Source: Blastocrithidia nonstop (taxonomy: Eukaryota; Euglenozoa; Kinetoplastea; Trypanosomatida; Trypanosomatidae). Taken from it: 64,000 nt of DNA. The stretch is taken from NCBI GenBank assembly GCA_028554745.1, contig JAQOTN010000004.1, positions 1-64,000 of the forward strand. Reading direction: 5' to 3'. This document shows positions 48,405 through 60,613 of the stretch, one piece after another. The position numbers and the translations under genes were made by a program. The notes under the pieces are model-generated. The model searched no databases. It was not told the DNA's origin and saw nothing but the letters and a program-made list of their open reading frames with translations. The stretch's first letter is position 1, and the number at the start of each line of letters is the position of its first letter.

Positions 48405-50738
48405 ATGACGAACAGTAAAGGTGACGTAAAGACGTCATCTTTGTGCACTGAACAACGGGACGCACATATCAATGTCTTATTTTAGCCACTTCTTCCTAAA
48501 TTGTACAATCGCTTATGCTCTTTACAGAAATCTAATTCAAGTGTTACCATGAGAAGTGTTTGAAGCAAGTATAACGTTGATGGCATCGCACTAGAAAAGT
48601 TTTTTGATGAGTAAAACGCAGAAGTATAAAAGTGTCATGGTATCAACAAAAACAAAAAACGACGCAAATGTTAATAGTAAAATTTGCATTCGTCGCATGT
48701 AAAGCATCACAATCCTGAATAGCTATTAACAACAATTGTACAAAGCCAATAATAGCCTTAGACGTACAACACAAAAGAACTCACAAATGATAAAGTGATG
48801 CCGATTGACAAAATGTCATAACAGAGGATTAAATACCGAGCGTATTAAAACATCAATAACATGCCTAAATTTATTACTCAAGTAGACAACTTAAAGCGAT
48901 GAATTGTAAGTGTAGTTGCAGTGAAACGCGATGTGTAACGGTACAGTGCTATAAAAAATAGCTTCGATACTTCTTCACAAAAAAACTGGCATGACAGTAA
49001 CGTTGATAAGTTTGCTGACCGAAAAAGTGAGTTTAAACAGAAATATCAATTACAAATGAGTTATAATACTGTAGTACAGAAATTATTTGAGTAAACAGTA
49101 TATAAATTTTTCACAGACGCGGCGTTGTTTATCGATTACGTTGACAGGTGCAATAAAACCAGTAAAGAAAATTTGAAAATTTCACCCTGTAAAGTAGACA
49201 ACTATTATGGTAATTCATCATAACGACAAGAAGATAACGCAAATGTTATCTATTGCATTCAAAATTTTATCAAAGCTGTGTATATACTTGCTACGCCTTA
49301 ACTACTATTATAATCATAATCAACAGCAGCAGTACCACTCTAGCAACTGCAAACACTGAAGTCTAGGTGAGAGATTGTACGTTATTGATGATAAAAACTA
49401 TGGCACATGTGCTCATCATTGCTTGTGCAATAACGTTATGTTGAGTGATGAGTAAATCTTGAGGCTAACAACTTCTTCAGATCTTGACAACGTAAACATG
49501 ACAGTAAAGTAAACGTTGATAATAAAGGCAGCATTGAGAAATAAATGAGATAAGGGGATAAAAATACTGTAAGTAACAAGGAGAACAATGATTTTCATAA
49601 CAAAAAACCTCATAATATCGCATACCGTGACAATTAACGACTTCAACATGTTCAAAATGAAGGAAATGGCTCAAGACAAGTTCATATAAATAACGTCAGT
49701 ACTAACAAAACCTGCTCATAGCACAAGTAATAATAACCAAAATATTAATAACAATAATAATAGTAGACAAAGAAACACTCGTTTTCTACAAGTTTACATC
49801 ATTAAAGGTAAAGCAGATTATCTTGTAAACTTTTAGGTTATAATGAGTGCATGTAACTAGCCAACGCTGAACAAATCGCGCATGAGCAGATACTTATTCA
49901 AATGATACAAGCACTGCAATAATGAACCACGTAATTGTATAATTTACACTTAATGAAATACAAGTGAAGTAATTACACTGGTGAAGTAATATAAATAAAA
50001 AGTGCAAATGGTTAATCAAACAATCACTGCAAAAAGGTGAAGAATGATAAACATATTCATAGCAAAAATGATGAGTAAGTGACACCAAACTCACTGTGAT
50101 AAGAATAAACACCATCATCTTTTTTACTCTAGTTGCCAACAACATATTACTGTAAAGTAAAAGAGAGCTTTAACAAGCTAAAAGCATTAATGTGTGCGAT
50201 AAATTCGTGCCTATTGATACCTTCACAGTAATCAGTCCAACAAACTTTATTCGTAACGTCAGAAGAGAAGAGTGTGTACTATACTCTGCTCTACGCTCTT
50301 TGTCGCTTGACAAATTTAATCAGTAAATCTACTTCACGTCAATTTGATTTTGTTAAGATATAACTGAGACAATAAGAACGGTAGTAAGAGAGAATGCTCA
50401 ATCAATAAGAATAACTGTTAACGTTCGTGCGGTAATTGGTTGCATTAACTGTACCACTAAGTAACTATTGTGCTAATCAATTATAAAATGTACACTTGCA
50501 AATCAAGACTGAGCTTACTAGATATTTGGGCCATCTGCAGATTTACAAGTCATTGATTGTACAAAATAACAATGACTACGATCATGATAAGAATATTATG
50601 AGTGTTATAAATAAAACAAAAAGTGTAAGATTGTCAAGTGCGACGTGACGTTGCAAAAATTTACACACAAAAATATCATGCTAGCTATTTAATATTACAA
50701 TTACACGCTTACAAAATTTGCTGGCAATAGCTCATTAA
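48405..50738 (+). CDS. Coiled-coil protein, unrecognised
   Basis: One frame of about 777 residues, low in conventional open stretches because Glu is mostly TAA/TAG. The N-terminal part (L-F-E-P-L-L-P-K-L-Y-N-R-L-C-S-L) and later segments (W-E-I-V-R-Y-W-W-E-K-L-W) are helical. A charged acidic insert lies near 49725-49775, and the C-terminal third (L-R-Q-E-E-R, then L-L-T-F-V-R-E-L-V-A-L) is strongly coiled-coil. No enzyme motif. A structural or flagellar role would fit but is inference only. The end is uncertain: TAA at 50736 is chosen because composition changes there. Confidence 0.65.
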
Positions 50739-51150
50739 ATCATAGATTTTTATTCTTTACTAATAAATATATAAATTTGTTGTTTTCTTCGAATGAAGAA
50801 AAAAAAACCAACTAAGTTGAAATTGTCAATAAACTGCATAGTTGTATTTTTTTTTTTCCTAAAAAAGTAAGTTTATCAAATTTTCACAATTACCTTTCAA
50901 TGTTGCGCTATACTTGTACTGTACAATATGTAAGTTATTACTTTTTACTTTATTTATTGTGATTTTTTTTGATACTTCTTTTAATTTTAAAAAACTTTTA
51001 TCATTATTATCATCATTATATATTTTTTATACTGTACGTGTATTACAACACAAGAAAGATATAAAATAGTACACTTCAAGTGAAAAAAAATTTATTTTTT
51101 CAACTTATTTTACTATTTAAACTATTACTAGCTGTAAGTTATTGAGCAGG
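50739..51150. other. AT-rich spacer
   Basis: About 410 bases, poly-T rich. An AG lies immediately before the next ATG. Confidence 0.6.
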
Positions 51151-52413
51151 ATGGCATAAGCTACAATCAAGGTATTGGAAGTAAAGCCTAAAGTAACACC
51201 CGTCGTTATTTTAGTTGTTGGAATGGCAGGTACAGGTAAGACAACACTAGTGCATCGATTACAACACTACGCTGTTGAGCAGGACATATCTGCGTACTTC
51301 ATTAATTTAGACCCTGCCGTGCTTCAAGTTCCGTATAATGTAAATATAGATATTCGCGACACGGTAAATTACAAATAAGTCATGTCCACTTACCGTCTTG
51401 GCCCAAACGGTGCTATCATGACGTCGTTAAATCTTTTCGCGACAAAAGTTCATCAACTTATACAATTGCTGTAACAAAAGCAACAACTGTAGTGAATAAT
51501 TGTAGACACCCCTGGCCAGATTGAGGTGTTTACCTGATCGGCATCGGGCCAACTGATCACTGAAGCTTTTTCTGCTGCATTTCCTACGGTGGTGTTATTT
51601 GTCGCCGACACTACAAAGTGTGTGAACCCGCAAACATTTATATCTACAATGCTTTACTCTAGTGGAATCATGTTGAAGCAACAACTACCATTACTGTTAG
51701 TGTTTAACAAAATAGATGTGACTGCAGCTGACATGATTGTAGATTGAATGCGTGATTCGGACAGTTTATAAGATGCTATGACAAACATGTAAAGTAATAA
51801 AATGTATAACTATAACAAGTTTATAGAAAATGCAAACATATAGTAGACAACGAGTAAGTTACAAGCAGAAGTGCAGAATGTTGTCATGGATGACAAAGTA
51901 ACAACTACAAACCGTGCTACCATATCTGAGTGTGTTAACACAAATACCTCTAATCCTGTTTTAGTTACACCATATAATGTGCATGAAGATGGCAATGAGG
52001 TTGGGTATGCAAGCACGCTGGTGCGGTCAATGTCACTTTTTCTCCATGAGTTTTACGAAGACATTCCCTTTGCAGCCGTGTCGGCTGCTTCTGGAGCTGG
52101 AATGAACGATTTGCACGAGGCAGTAAACCGGGCAAAGTAACAATTTCTTTCTGAAAAGACTAACGTAGCATCGAAGTCATAAAAAGTGTAAGTTACAAAT
52201 CCTTGTACACATTTGTAGAGCAATTCATCAACTACGTAAGATTTTAGTCCGTAAGACATGCAGAGCAAGAATGTTATTAACGCTCATGTTTAGAACGTCA
52301 AAAATCAATATAATAACTATGCTTTTACCGATGAGCAAAGACAAGAATAGCAAAGGCGTGTAGTGCGGTAAATAACAAAATTACATGAAGATGTGCAATC
52401 GGAGGAAAATTAA
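51151..52413 (+). CDS. GPN1: GPN-loop GTPase 1 (GPN1/Npa3/XAB1)
   Basis: About 420 residues. P-loop G-M-A-G-T-G-K-T-T at residues ~24-32; Y-K-E-V-M (Glu is TAA) then L-G-P-N-G, the GPN loop; [16 protein letters not shown] with Trp as TGA; F-N-K-I-D as the guanine-specificity motif; D-W-M-R-D-S-D with Trp as TGA. The residues ahead of V-D-T-P-G (L-E-W) and after L-L-E fit only if TAG/TAA are Glu. GPN1 pairs with GPN3 to assemble and import RNA polymerase II. A roughly 60-residue insert follows W-M-R-D. The C-terminal helix is charged, and the end at TAA 52411 or a few codons later is not certain. Confidence 0.92.
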
Positions 52414-52914
52414 GAGTTTTAACACGGCAACTAAACATATATAAATAACAATTCTTAATTAACACAAAAGTTAAGATTATAAAATTAAACAATGTTATTA
52501 AACAGAAATGTTTAGCTGATTTATTTATAAAATTGTACACACACATATATGGAAAAAAAAACACCATTCGTTTTATACGTGTATTATTATTATCATGAAC
52601 ATTTTAATTTTTTGTTTTTTGCAGAGCAAATAACCAATAATATAAATACTTTACCAACTCTTTTTACTTCAAGTGCTTCAAATTTATCTAATTATTTATT
52701 TATTTTTGACTATTATTTAACGTTAATTTCACTGTTATGCAGAGACAATACTCAAAAGTACATTTTCAATGCAGTTATAAATTTTTTCTTACTTTGCTAA
52801 ACGTTACTTTCCTTTTACTTTCCCATATGCACACACATACAACAACAATTAAATATAAATACTTTTACAGTTAATGCGCTAATTTTTCAATAAGTGTTTT
52901 CACCCTCTCACAGC
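52414..52914. other. AT-rich spacer
   Basis: About 500 bases. T-rich tracts end in TTTTTTGCAG at about 52624 and CACAGCAG at about 52914; the second lies at the start of the next coding-like stretch. Confidence 0.5.
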
Positions 52915-55900
52915 AGAGACAGATCAATAACAATAACAGTCGATAGCAAGTACTAAGTCAACAACAACCAGTTGACAAACGTTTCTGTAAACTTAGATTA
53001 AATAAATGATTTTAATAACCAATGATACTTGACAACGTTGAGTGCAATGTATGTCAGAGTACTATCAACAATAAAATGTTGTAAACAAGGCGTTTGTACT
53101 TGTGCAAAACACCGTATTCACGTGAACGTTCATGTGCGTTGTGCTCAGTTTTATGGTAGGACTTGGGTTAGGATGAAAAAGCAGACCTCGAATGTCTCGG
53201 TTGCTAATTTAGTATCAGTACAATAAACAACGTCGTCGCAATAACCCAATAATGTTATTACCATCACAGCATACCACACCGTTGTGAGTAAGTATAATTT
53301 ACAAACGTTTTCTACCATTATCTTGGAGCTCATCACTACTAAGCCATAATCACACACCGCTGCGTTAAGGTATTACACATAAGCTTGACGATACGGACAA
53401 ATGTACAAGTGCATAATTTGCATCGTTAACGAATACATCCATTTCAGAAAGTTGTACGTTTTCATAAAGCTGAGGTGCACGAATGCTGCAGAAAATGTAC
53501 TCACACATCAATGTCAACTGATGCCAATTACCGACATACCGCTGTACCATTAAATCTACTCTTACACATTGTACGAATACGTCTGAAAAGTATAGTTTGT
53601 AGTAAACAAGTAAATAAATTTGTAGTCCTATTGACCAAGCCCAATAAACATAAAATTTTTAAGGTCATTTGTCAAGAATGTCAAATAGTTAGTAAAGATT
53701 AGTTCCTTTTGGTAGTTAAGATGATGACAATAGTAGGAGTAGCAGCACTATGAGATCCAATGTTACATCACATGACGTGCTCCTGTTACAGAAGCAAAGT
53801 TTTGATGTATTATATCATACACAATGTCAAACACCAATCTGGTGTGGTTACATTCTTACATAGCAATCTGTGAATGCAACTCGTAAGTATAACCGATGCA
53901 GTAAGTTATTTCCTGACTATTCCATTCCTGTACGTTTTCGTAGGCAAAGGCACACACTCTGATATGACGATTACGACAAAAGTCATCTTGCCCCACACGC
54001 CTCGGTGTCAACCTCGTACCAGGCAAGTCTCTAAGCGGCACAACTCAGCAACATTATTTTGCAACGCCGGGAAGTAAACCAAGGTGTGTGACGAATGCTA
54101 GAACATGCAACTCGTTCCTATGTTCGATAAGCCAACAAACAACAAAACAATTCCAAGTGCGGCAGTAAGTAACAGAGAAAGTATGCAACATAGTTATCGT
54201 AATTGATGGCACGCTACACCCCATACTCTACGCACAAGTTAAGTGGACAAGAAAATGACAAGCACAATTCACGTTCATTTTGACTATGACGTTTATTTCA
54301 TGTTTTGTCACGACGCTTTTTGTGGAAAGATTTCAAAATGCATAATTTATAATAAAGCAATATTATCTCAACATCGTTCGATGTTAATATAAAGAAGGCG
54401 CAGCAAAATCAATGTATTGGTGACAGTGTCACCACAAATAGTGTTGATATTAATAGTAGTGTTAATAATAATAACGAAAAGAGTGACAGCAACAACAATA
54501 ATTACAACAATAACAACGAGAAAAGTGGAAAGATGAGAGTATCAATATGTAAATAAATGAAAACATAATCTCATCGATAGCAGTATTTGCCGCAATGCGT
54601 ACAACAAAAATTACAAATCTTCTCACCAACGTGATGACTGAAAATGTTTGACAAGAAAGTAACAGTATAAATTAACATAAAAAATTGTTAATAAGATAAT
54701 GATGACACAGATAATGGTTCTACTAATAATAATAATATGAAAAGAAAGAGTTATACTGCATTGAGCAGTGCGAAAAAGAAGAAGAAGAAAAATTCAAATT
54801 GTATTGAAAAGGATATATTAGATTAAGTTAATATAGTCAAAAGTAAAGGTCCATTAGCTATATGCACCGGACCACTTTACTACCCAATCAAGTCACCATC
54901 GTCATCATCGTTATCATCGTCATCATTATTATTATCACACGTTTCTAACGCCATACGAGTACGTGGTAGTAGCGAAAGTGTGCGTCGACGGCTGAGACGA
55001 TTAGAACACAAATAACTCCATAGAGAGCAACGAAAACTATTCAAATGTAGATAGATATTGCAGCAAATGTCATAGTAGTAGTTTTAGTAACAGTAGTAGT
55101 AGCAGAAAGAGAAACAGAAATAAGAACATGTACTTCAATCCTCACCTAAATAGCAATCAAGATAACAATTAATTGATGACTAAGAGGTAAATTAGTAGCA
55201 ACAATCATTACGACATCAATAATAGTAATTATAACAATTTAAGCAGTAGTAATGCCACCTGTAAAATTAGCACTATATTTAGCACGAAAATTAACATCGA
55301 ACTCTGTTTAAATGAGATAATGTAAATCCTTCCTTGAAAACATAGGAGGAGATAAAATAATCATCAGCACAGACACCAAAGTTTACACCACTGCACAAAT
55401 TATTTACATCATTTAGCCGTACAGGCGAAAATGTGAATTCACCATTAAAGAATTAGGAATAACAAAAATGGCAAGGTAGGAGTAGTTCTTCGTCTTCTTT
55501 GACAAGCGAAAATAATTACTCTAATAATTAAGTTAATTGTGCCAAATGCAACACATCATGCTCTTCATACTTTTGACGAAATAAATTAACGAAAGCTGAT
55601 TCTCCACCAAACAGAAATAATAGTAAGTAGGGCAGTACGTAAAACATGAGCGATAATAACAGTATAAATGTTAATGCATAACACTTATGCACAAATCACT
55701 TGTAAACACAAAACGCATTGCATAAAAATAAATATATAAAATACCGTGGCAAAAAATAGTTGCCGCCTGATGCCACTTTTATGGCTATATGAGATTTGCA
55801 CTCGCATGATCACATTGCATTTGTCGTACCTAATAAGTTACGTAAACGAAGACAGCGTAAGACGAAATAGATATACAATACGGCTGGTTAATAACTTATT

Positions 55901-56377
55901 AACAAATCGCGCAAAATAAATAATAATAAGGATTAAAATGATTATGGTGGTAGTAATGGCGCAAATAGTAGCAAACCTTAAAGCAATGATGCTAAAACAA
56001 TTTACTTGTAGAATGCATGCGAATTTTAATTGTTGTCGCCTGTACTACCATACATTGTGTAGTGGAATGAATTGTAGCACATTTTCACATAATCGATGTG
56101 TTAGCTGTAACGTCGAAAGCACATTAAATGTTGAAAACTATGCAATGCTACACATTACCAAAATAATGGTAAAACACTGCCTCATAACAAATATGTAAAA
56201 AATGGAGATGAGGGCAAGGCAAATTATGATGTCGTAATTGATATGCCGTTGCTTCATATTTTTCCAATACAACAGGCAAAGTGGCGATTGCGCACTGCAT
56301 TACCGCGTTTACACTAGTATGTGCACCGCAAGTTAATTGAATATCGAGATCAAAGGCAGGAAAAATCTAACAAATAA
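52915..56377 (+). CDS. PHD/ePHD-like zinc-finger protein with long acidic and Asn-rich regions (frame-interrupted)
   Basis: Near 53030-53170 a zinc-finger-like segment reads V-E-C-N-V-C-Q-S-T, then (after removing one A from the A4 run at about 53071) C-C-K-Q-G-V-C-T-C-A-K-H, then V-H-V-R-C-A-Q-F-Y-G. This order recalls the extended PHD finger (C-x2-C ... G-x-C-x2-C ... H-V-x-C-A). The rest is Ser/Asn/Lys-rich, with a long Glu-rich stretch written largely in TAA/TAG (about 55040-55330) and an Asn run (54455-54520). From about 53700 to TAA 56375-56377 one frame is continuous. A chromatin role is possible but rests on one degenerate finger. The true start is not resolved. Confidence 0.5.
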
Positions 56378-57004
56378 AATTAATAAAAGTGCTGATTGGC
56401 AATCAAGACTATGTTTGTAATGGCACATAATTAAATATTTTAATAGTTTGCGTTATTTTACTGGAAAAAAAATACTATATTAATTACAAATAACATTGAA
56501 ATCTTCTTTTCACTATCGTTTTTATGCGAAACCTCTACTACAGATTAATTTTTTTTTATAACTTGAATAGTAATTAATTTTTTTTCCCTCTCTCTTTGCT
56601 ATCAATATTAACTATATCATGCAATAGAATATTATTTACCTTGTACATCCACTATTAATTTTTATCTGCATTGTATTATTTTATTAAAAAATGTGTATAC
56701 ATGTTTTTTATACCCTCCTGAAAACAAAAATTCTTATTTCAATATATGTAAACGCAGAGAAAACATAGATTTTTTTCCTGTTATCTGGCGTTAATGACAG
56801 AATGATTAATATCAATTACGATATAAAGACAACATGTTGTCTTTTTTCTACACTGCAGATAAAAATTTTTTTTAATGTAATTACATTGTAGAAACAAAGT
56901 TATAGTCATTCAAAATCTTTACAATATTATTTATTTTTTGATTAAGTCAGCTTTGATTGATCACAATATATTATTTTTTGGGTTTCTTGGTTGATATTGT
57001 AACA
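56378..57004. other. AT-rich spacer
   Basis: About 630 bases, no coding support. Confidence 0.6.
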
Positions 57005-57397
57005 ATGTCAGTGTTTGACGTGTGACACAAGGTAGTGTTGTTAGCGTTATCAATACTACTATTATTGCAATTATGTGTCAAAGGTTAAATAAAACAATTT
57101 GGCTACGGCCAGATTGATATCTATCCTGCTGATAATCAACTAGCGTATTACACTTTGCCTACAGCTCCTGGCTGATTGAGAACACATTGATATGCTATTT
57201 TTGTTGTTGTTTTGCTCATTGTTATTTGTATAGTCTCTATAATACCTTCTTTTATCATATGAAATCGACGTGTCAAACAAGGCAAAGCTTGTTAGCAAGA
57301 GGCGCGTAATCTCAATAGAGTAGGTAGTCTAACTTCGTCGTTCATTCGGCAATCGTTCCGCTCAAACAAGCAACATACAAATAAAAGTGCAATTTAA
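57005..57397 (+). CDS. Small single-pass membrane protein (surface family 2, member a)
   Basis: 130 residues. Signal peptide (V-V-L-L-A-L-S-I-L-L-L-L-Q-L-C), a short ~45-residue ectodomain, then L-R-T-H-W-Y-A directly before a membrane helix (I-F-V-V-V-L-L-I-V-I-C-I-V), and a basic Ser/Arg/Asn tail. The juxtamembrane motif recurs as L-R-H-W-Y-A in the gene at 59521. It may be the remnant of a larger lectin-type receptor that lost its ectodomain, or a genuine short partner. TAA 57395-57397. Confidence 0.65.
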
Positions 57398-58170
57398 CAC
57401 AAAAAACCTTAGATATCACCAAAAATTTATGTGTATTTTCCAGCTTTTCACATCGTTTTTTTTCTTCATGTAAAAGCAATCCATGCCTAAAGAACAACAA
57501 TATTCAGTGTTTATGTAATCGTGTCTTCAGAAAATCGCAGTAATTACATTTTTATTTCCTATTATTGAAAAGCATTGTTATTTATTTGTGCATACTCTAA
57601 ACCTTTTTTTTTTGGTTTCTGCGTTGTCTAGTTAAATGTGCATTAATTATAACTTTTGTATCTTAAATTTCAGTGTATACTTTCGTAAATTTATCAATGT
57701 GTACATAAATAATTTAGCTATAAATTTTTATTTTCAATTATTTGAATCTGCATATACATTGTCAATTTGTTTATAAATCTAATCACAAAACACACTATTT
57801 TAATAGTTTATGCAATATAAAAACTTTCAACGGAAAAGAAGAAAAAGCGTAATGCATGTCACCATTCGCAACTTGAAAATTAATTGTTAAAACTTTTCAT
57901 AAATATGCGTATCGTACATCAGCAGTTAAAGACCAATTTATAATATTGCTAATTTATTAATTTGGTTTGTAAGCGTTGAACTTGCTTTATAATTGTAAAT
58001 TTAACAAATGAAATTGGAAATGACTATTATGCTTTTGACATCATTTTTTCACTTAACTTTATAAGGTTAAAAGTATTATAATTTAACTTGCAGTACAATC
58101 ACCTTATTATTGTATTTCGTAATTGACAAGTAGAAAAAAAGATAATAGTTGTAAATATTTTTTTTAACAG
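57398..58170. other. AT-rich spacer
   Basis: About 770 bases, AT-rich; ends in TTTTTTTTAACAG at 58170, a candidate acceptor. Confidence 0.55.
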
Positions 58171-58899
58171 AAAAACCCGAAAATGAGTTTACCTGGTTGA
58201 ATCCAGCAGTTAATACAGAACTATCTGAAAAGTTACATATCGGATATTGTACATTAAGGCTTGAAAGACGTGAAGGTCAATATAAGTGGCAATCACAAAG
58301 TTCCACGAGGGAGAAAGTGAAGTAGTGCAAATGGCTGAGCTGTCGGTCTAATTATGGCATTCGTAATCGTTTGTATTGCCATACTCGTTATGACTATCAT
58401 GTGCATACGACATGAACGAAGAATTGCGAAACGCAACAAAAGTAAATGATGGTTTGCAAATGATAATAATAAGAAGGTGTAAAGTTTACGGAACGTTGAT
58501 AATGTTGTTATCGATGATAAAAATAATTATAATAATAACAACAATCTGTTATAAAGGTAGTAATAATAGTCTTAAAATGTGCAGTAATAAAATGAGTAAG
58601 AGTTATAAAATTAGTATTAGTAGTAATTGTAGTATGAAGAAGACGAAGAAGAATAGTAGTCTTACAGCTAGTAAGACGAGTAGAGTTCAGATTTGTCTGA
58701 TTAGGTTCAGCAGCAGTTTCAACAGCAGCAGTATCAGCAACGGCAGTAATAACAACAGCAACAATATCAACAGCAGCAGCAATAACAACAGTATTAGCAG
58801 CAACATCAGCAGTATCAAAAGCAGTATTCAAAGCAGTATAAAGGTTAAACGTAACGACTGTACAGTATTGCAAGTGGTCACACACACTAGCACTTGTAA
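58171..58899 (+). CDS. Membrane protein with very long Glu/Gln-rich tail (surface family 2, member b; partial or frame-interrupted)
   Basis: The first ~150 bases make most sense in one frame (F-T-W-L-N-P-A-V; I-G-Y-C-T-L-R-L), like the end of a lectin ectodomain. The membrane helix (L-I-M-A-F-V-I-V-C-I-A-I-L-V) and tail are in another, starting at ATG 58183. The tail passes from Asn-rich to Glu/Asp-rich, written with TAA, TAG, GAA and GAC mixed, then Gln-rich (CAG/CAA). A rival frame in the tail is Ser/Asn-rich and conventionally open (58412-58909), so the tail frame is not certain. TAA 58897-58899 closes the helix frame. No signal peptide is found; the 5' part may be missing. Confidence 0.5.
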
Positions 58900-59520
58900 A
58901 ATTAGTTAACACTTGAGATTTTATTTTTCATTATTTTCATTTCTGTCTAAGAGAAAGTTATGTGAAAAGTAAATAAAAAATTTTATGTGCATAATTTTTT
59001 CTATTTTTTTATATATTGTTGTTCTTTTTTAAAAAATTTGTAATGTTTATGCATTAATCTATTCGATCGTAAATGCTTTCTTTAATTTTTTACAATCTAT
59101 ATCGATAGAAAATAACACTGCAAAATTTTAGCTATTTGCACAAAAATGCATCATTGTCATTTTTTTTTTTGTGTTAGAATGTTAAAGTAACATTTTGTAT
59201 ACTTTTGATTATTTTACAAATTGTATTTTACAATATATGTGACCACTTTTTTTTTGTATTGAATCTTAAGAAGTAGTTTTGTCTTTGCTACTATAATGTT
59301 AATAGTGTGTTTGCTAGCCATTTATAGCCATCATTGACTTTTCATTGGCACATTACTAAATTTATGCTTGTTAATATTTGCATTATGTTTTCGTTCTATA
59401 TACTAAAGCCTCTTATTATTTTCCACCTTTTTTCTCTAACTGGTTCAAATTATAAACTTTTTTTTTTTTGCAAAGCAACTTTCTTGTTTTAAAGGAGTAA
59501 TTACTATATCAGCACTAATC
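58900..59520. other. AT-rich spacer
   Basis: About 620 bases, mostly T-rich; the last ~50 bases stay in frame with the next gene and may belong to it. Confidence 0.5.
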
Positions 59521-59943
59521 ATGTAACCTCTCACACTTTTGTATAAACCACTGCCATATCCTACACTCGAAATTACGGTTAAACCATTAGCCTAACGTAC
59601 ATGAATTCTGCGTCATTGATATGCACCAATTGTTATCGTACATGTTATCTTCTTTGCCATTTACCTTGCACTTTTGATTTATTATTTACGCAATGTATTA
59701 GCCGCTGACAAGTAAATTGCAAACGAAGAAAAGGATGTGTACGACGATGATAATGATTAGCGGGATGACAAGATTCATGTGTAGGCTAGGTAGAGTAAGT
59801 GACAATCAACTTATAACCCTCTACAACAAAATGCGCAATCAGCGTCATCTCAAGAGCGATCAACTCATCGACGTAACGCAAAGAAGGCATTTTCAAATAA
59901 AACGTCTGCAAATGTTGCTCAAGCAAGCACTATAAGATATTAA
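59521..59943 (+). CDS. Small membrane protein (surface family 2, member c)
   Basis: 140 residues from ATG 59521 to TAA 59941-59943. A short N-terminal segment leads to I-L-R-H-W-Y-A and a membrane helix (I-V-I-V-H-V-I-F-F-A-I-Y-L-A-L-L-I-Y-Y-L), then an acidic stretch (K-E-I-A-N-E-E-K-D-V-Y-D-D-D) and a basic, Gln/Ser-rich end. The juxtamembrane motif matches the gene at 57005. No signal peptide is visible, so this may be a 5'-truncated copy or have an upstream start. Confidence 0.55.
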
Positions 59944-60613
59944 TGATTACACGTGAATTAATTTTATTTGCTTATTTGATTTCATCATCATAATGTTGTA
60001 ATCATCAAACGATACATAAACTATGTGAAAAAGTTTGCAAGATTATATCTTCTTTTACTTCAATCAAAAAGACATGTGAATAATATCGGTTGTTTTTTTC
60101 GTAATCATTTTTTTGTTATTTCACTCATCCTCTATAGTTAATTACACACTGTGCATCGTTTATCTGTCTTTCTACTTTAAAAAAATATATATATTATACT
60201 GATTTTAACACTTTACTTTTTTATATATAATACTTTATTATAGTTTGAATTTTAATATATATATCTCTATTCACATACTCGAGTATTTATAGCAATATAT
60301 CTATGCATGTAGAAAATACACATGCCTTTTTTTTTTGTATGTGTGATTCATTGTTCATTCAGATAAACTTTACAGTTTACTTACGTACTACTGTTATCAA
60401 CTATTTAATTGCAAATAGTAAATATACATTTTCTATCAAAAGTTAATAGTATTAACTTAATTTCTTTTATTCTTGTCTAAATAAAAGTATTTTATGTTTT
60501 TACGTTGATCACTATCATCATTATTATCATTATTATTGTCATAATCATCGATACTGTTAACAAAGTCAACATTACTTTCATCACTGTGCTTTGCTGCAAC
60601 ATCTGTGATAAGA
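59944..60613. other. AT-rich spacer
   Basis: About 670 bases, AT-rich; short AT runs. Nothing recognised. Confidence 0.6.

Noticed and set aside
58412-58909. Ser/Asn-rich conventional ORF of 165 residues
   Set aside because: It overlaps the membrane-helix frame and has no domain; more likely a shadow, although the tail frame remains uncertain.
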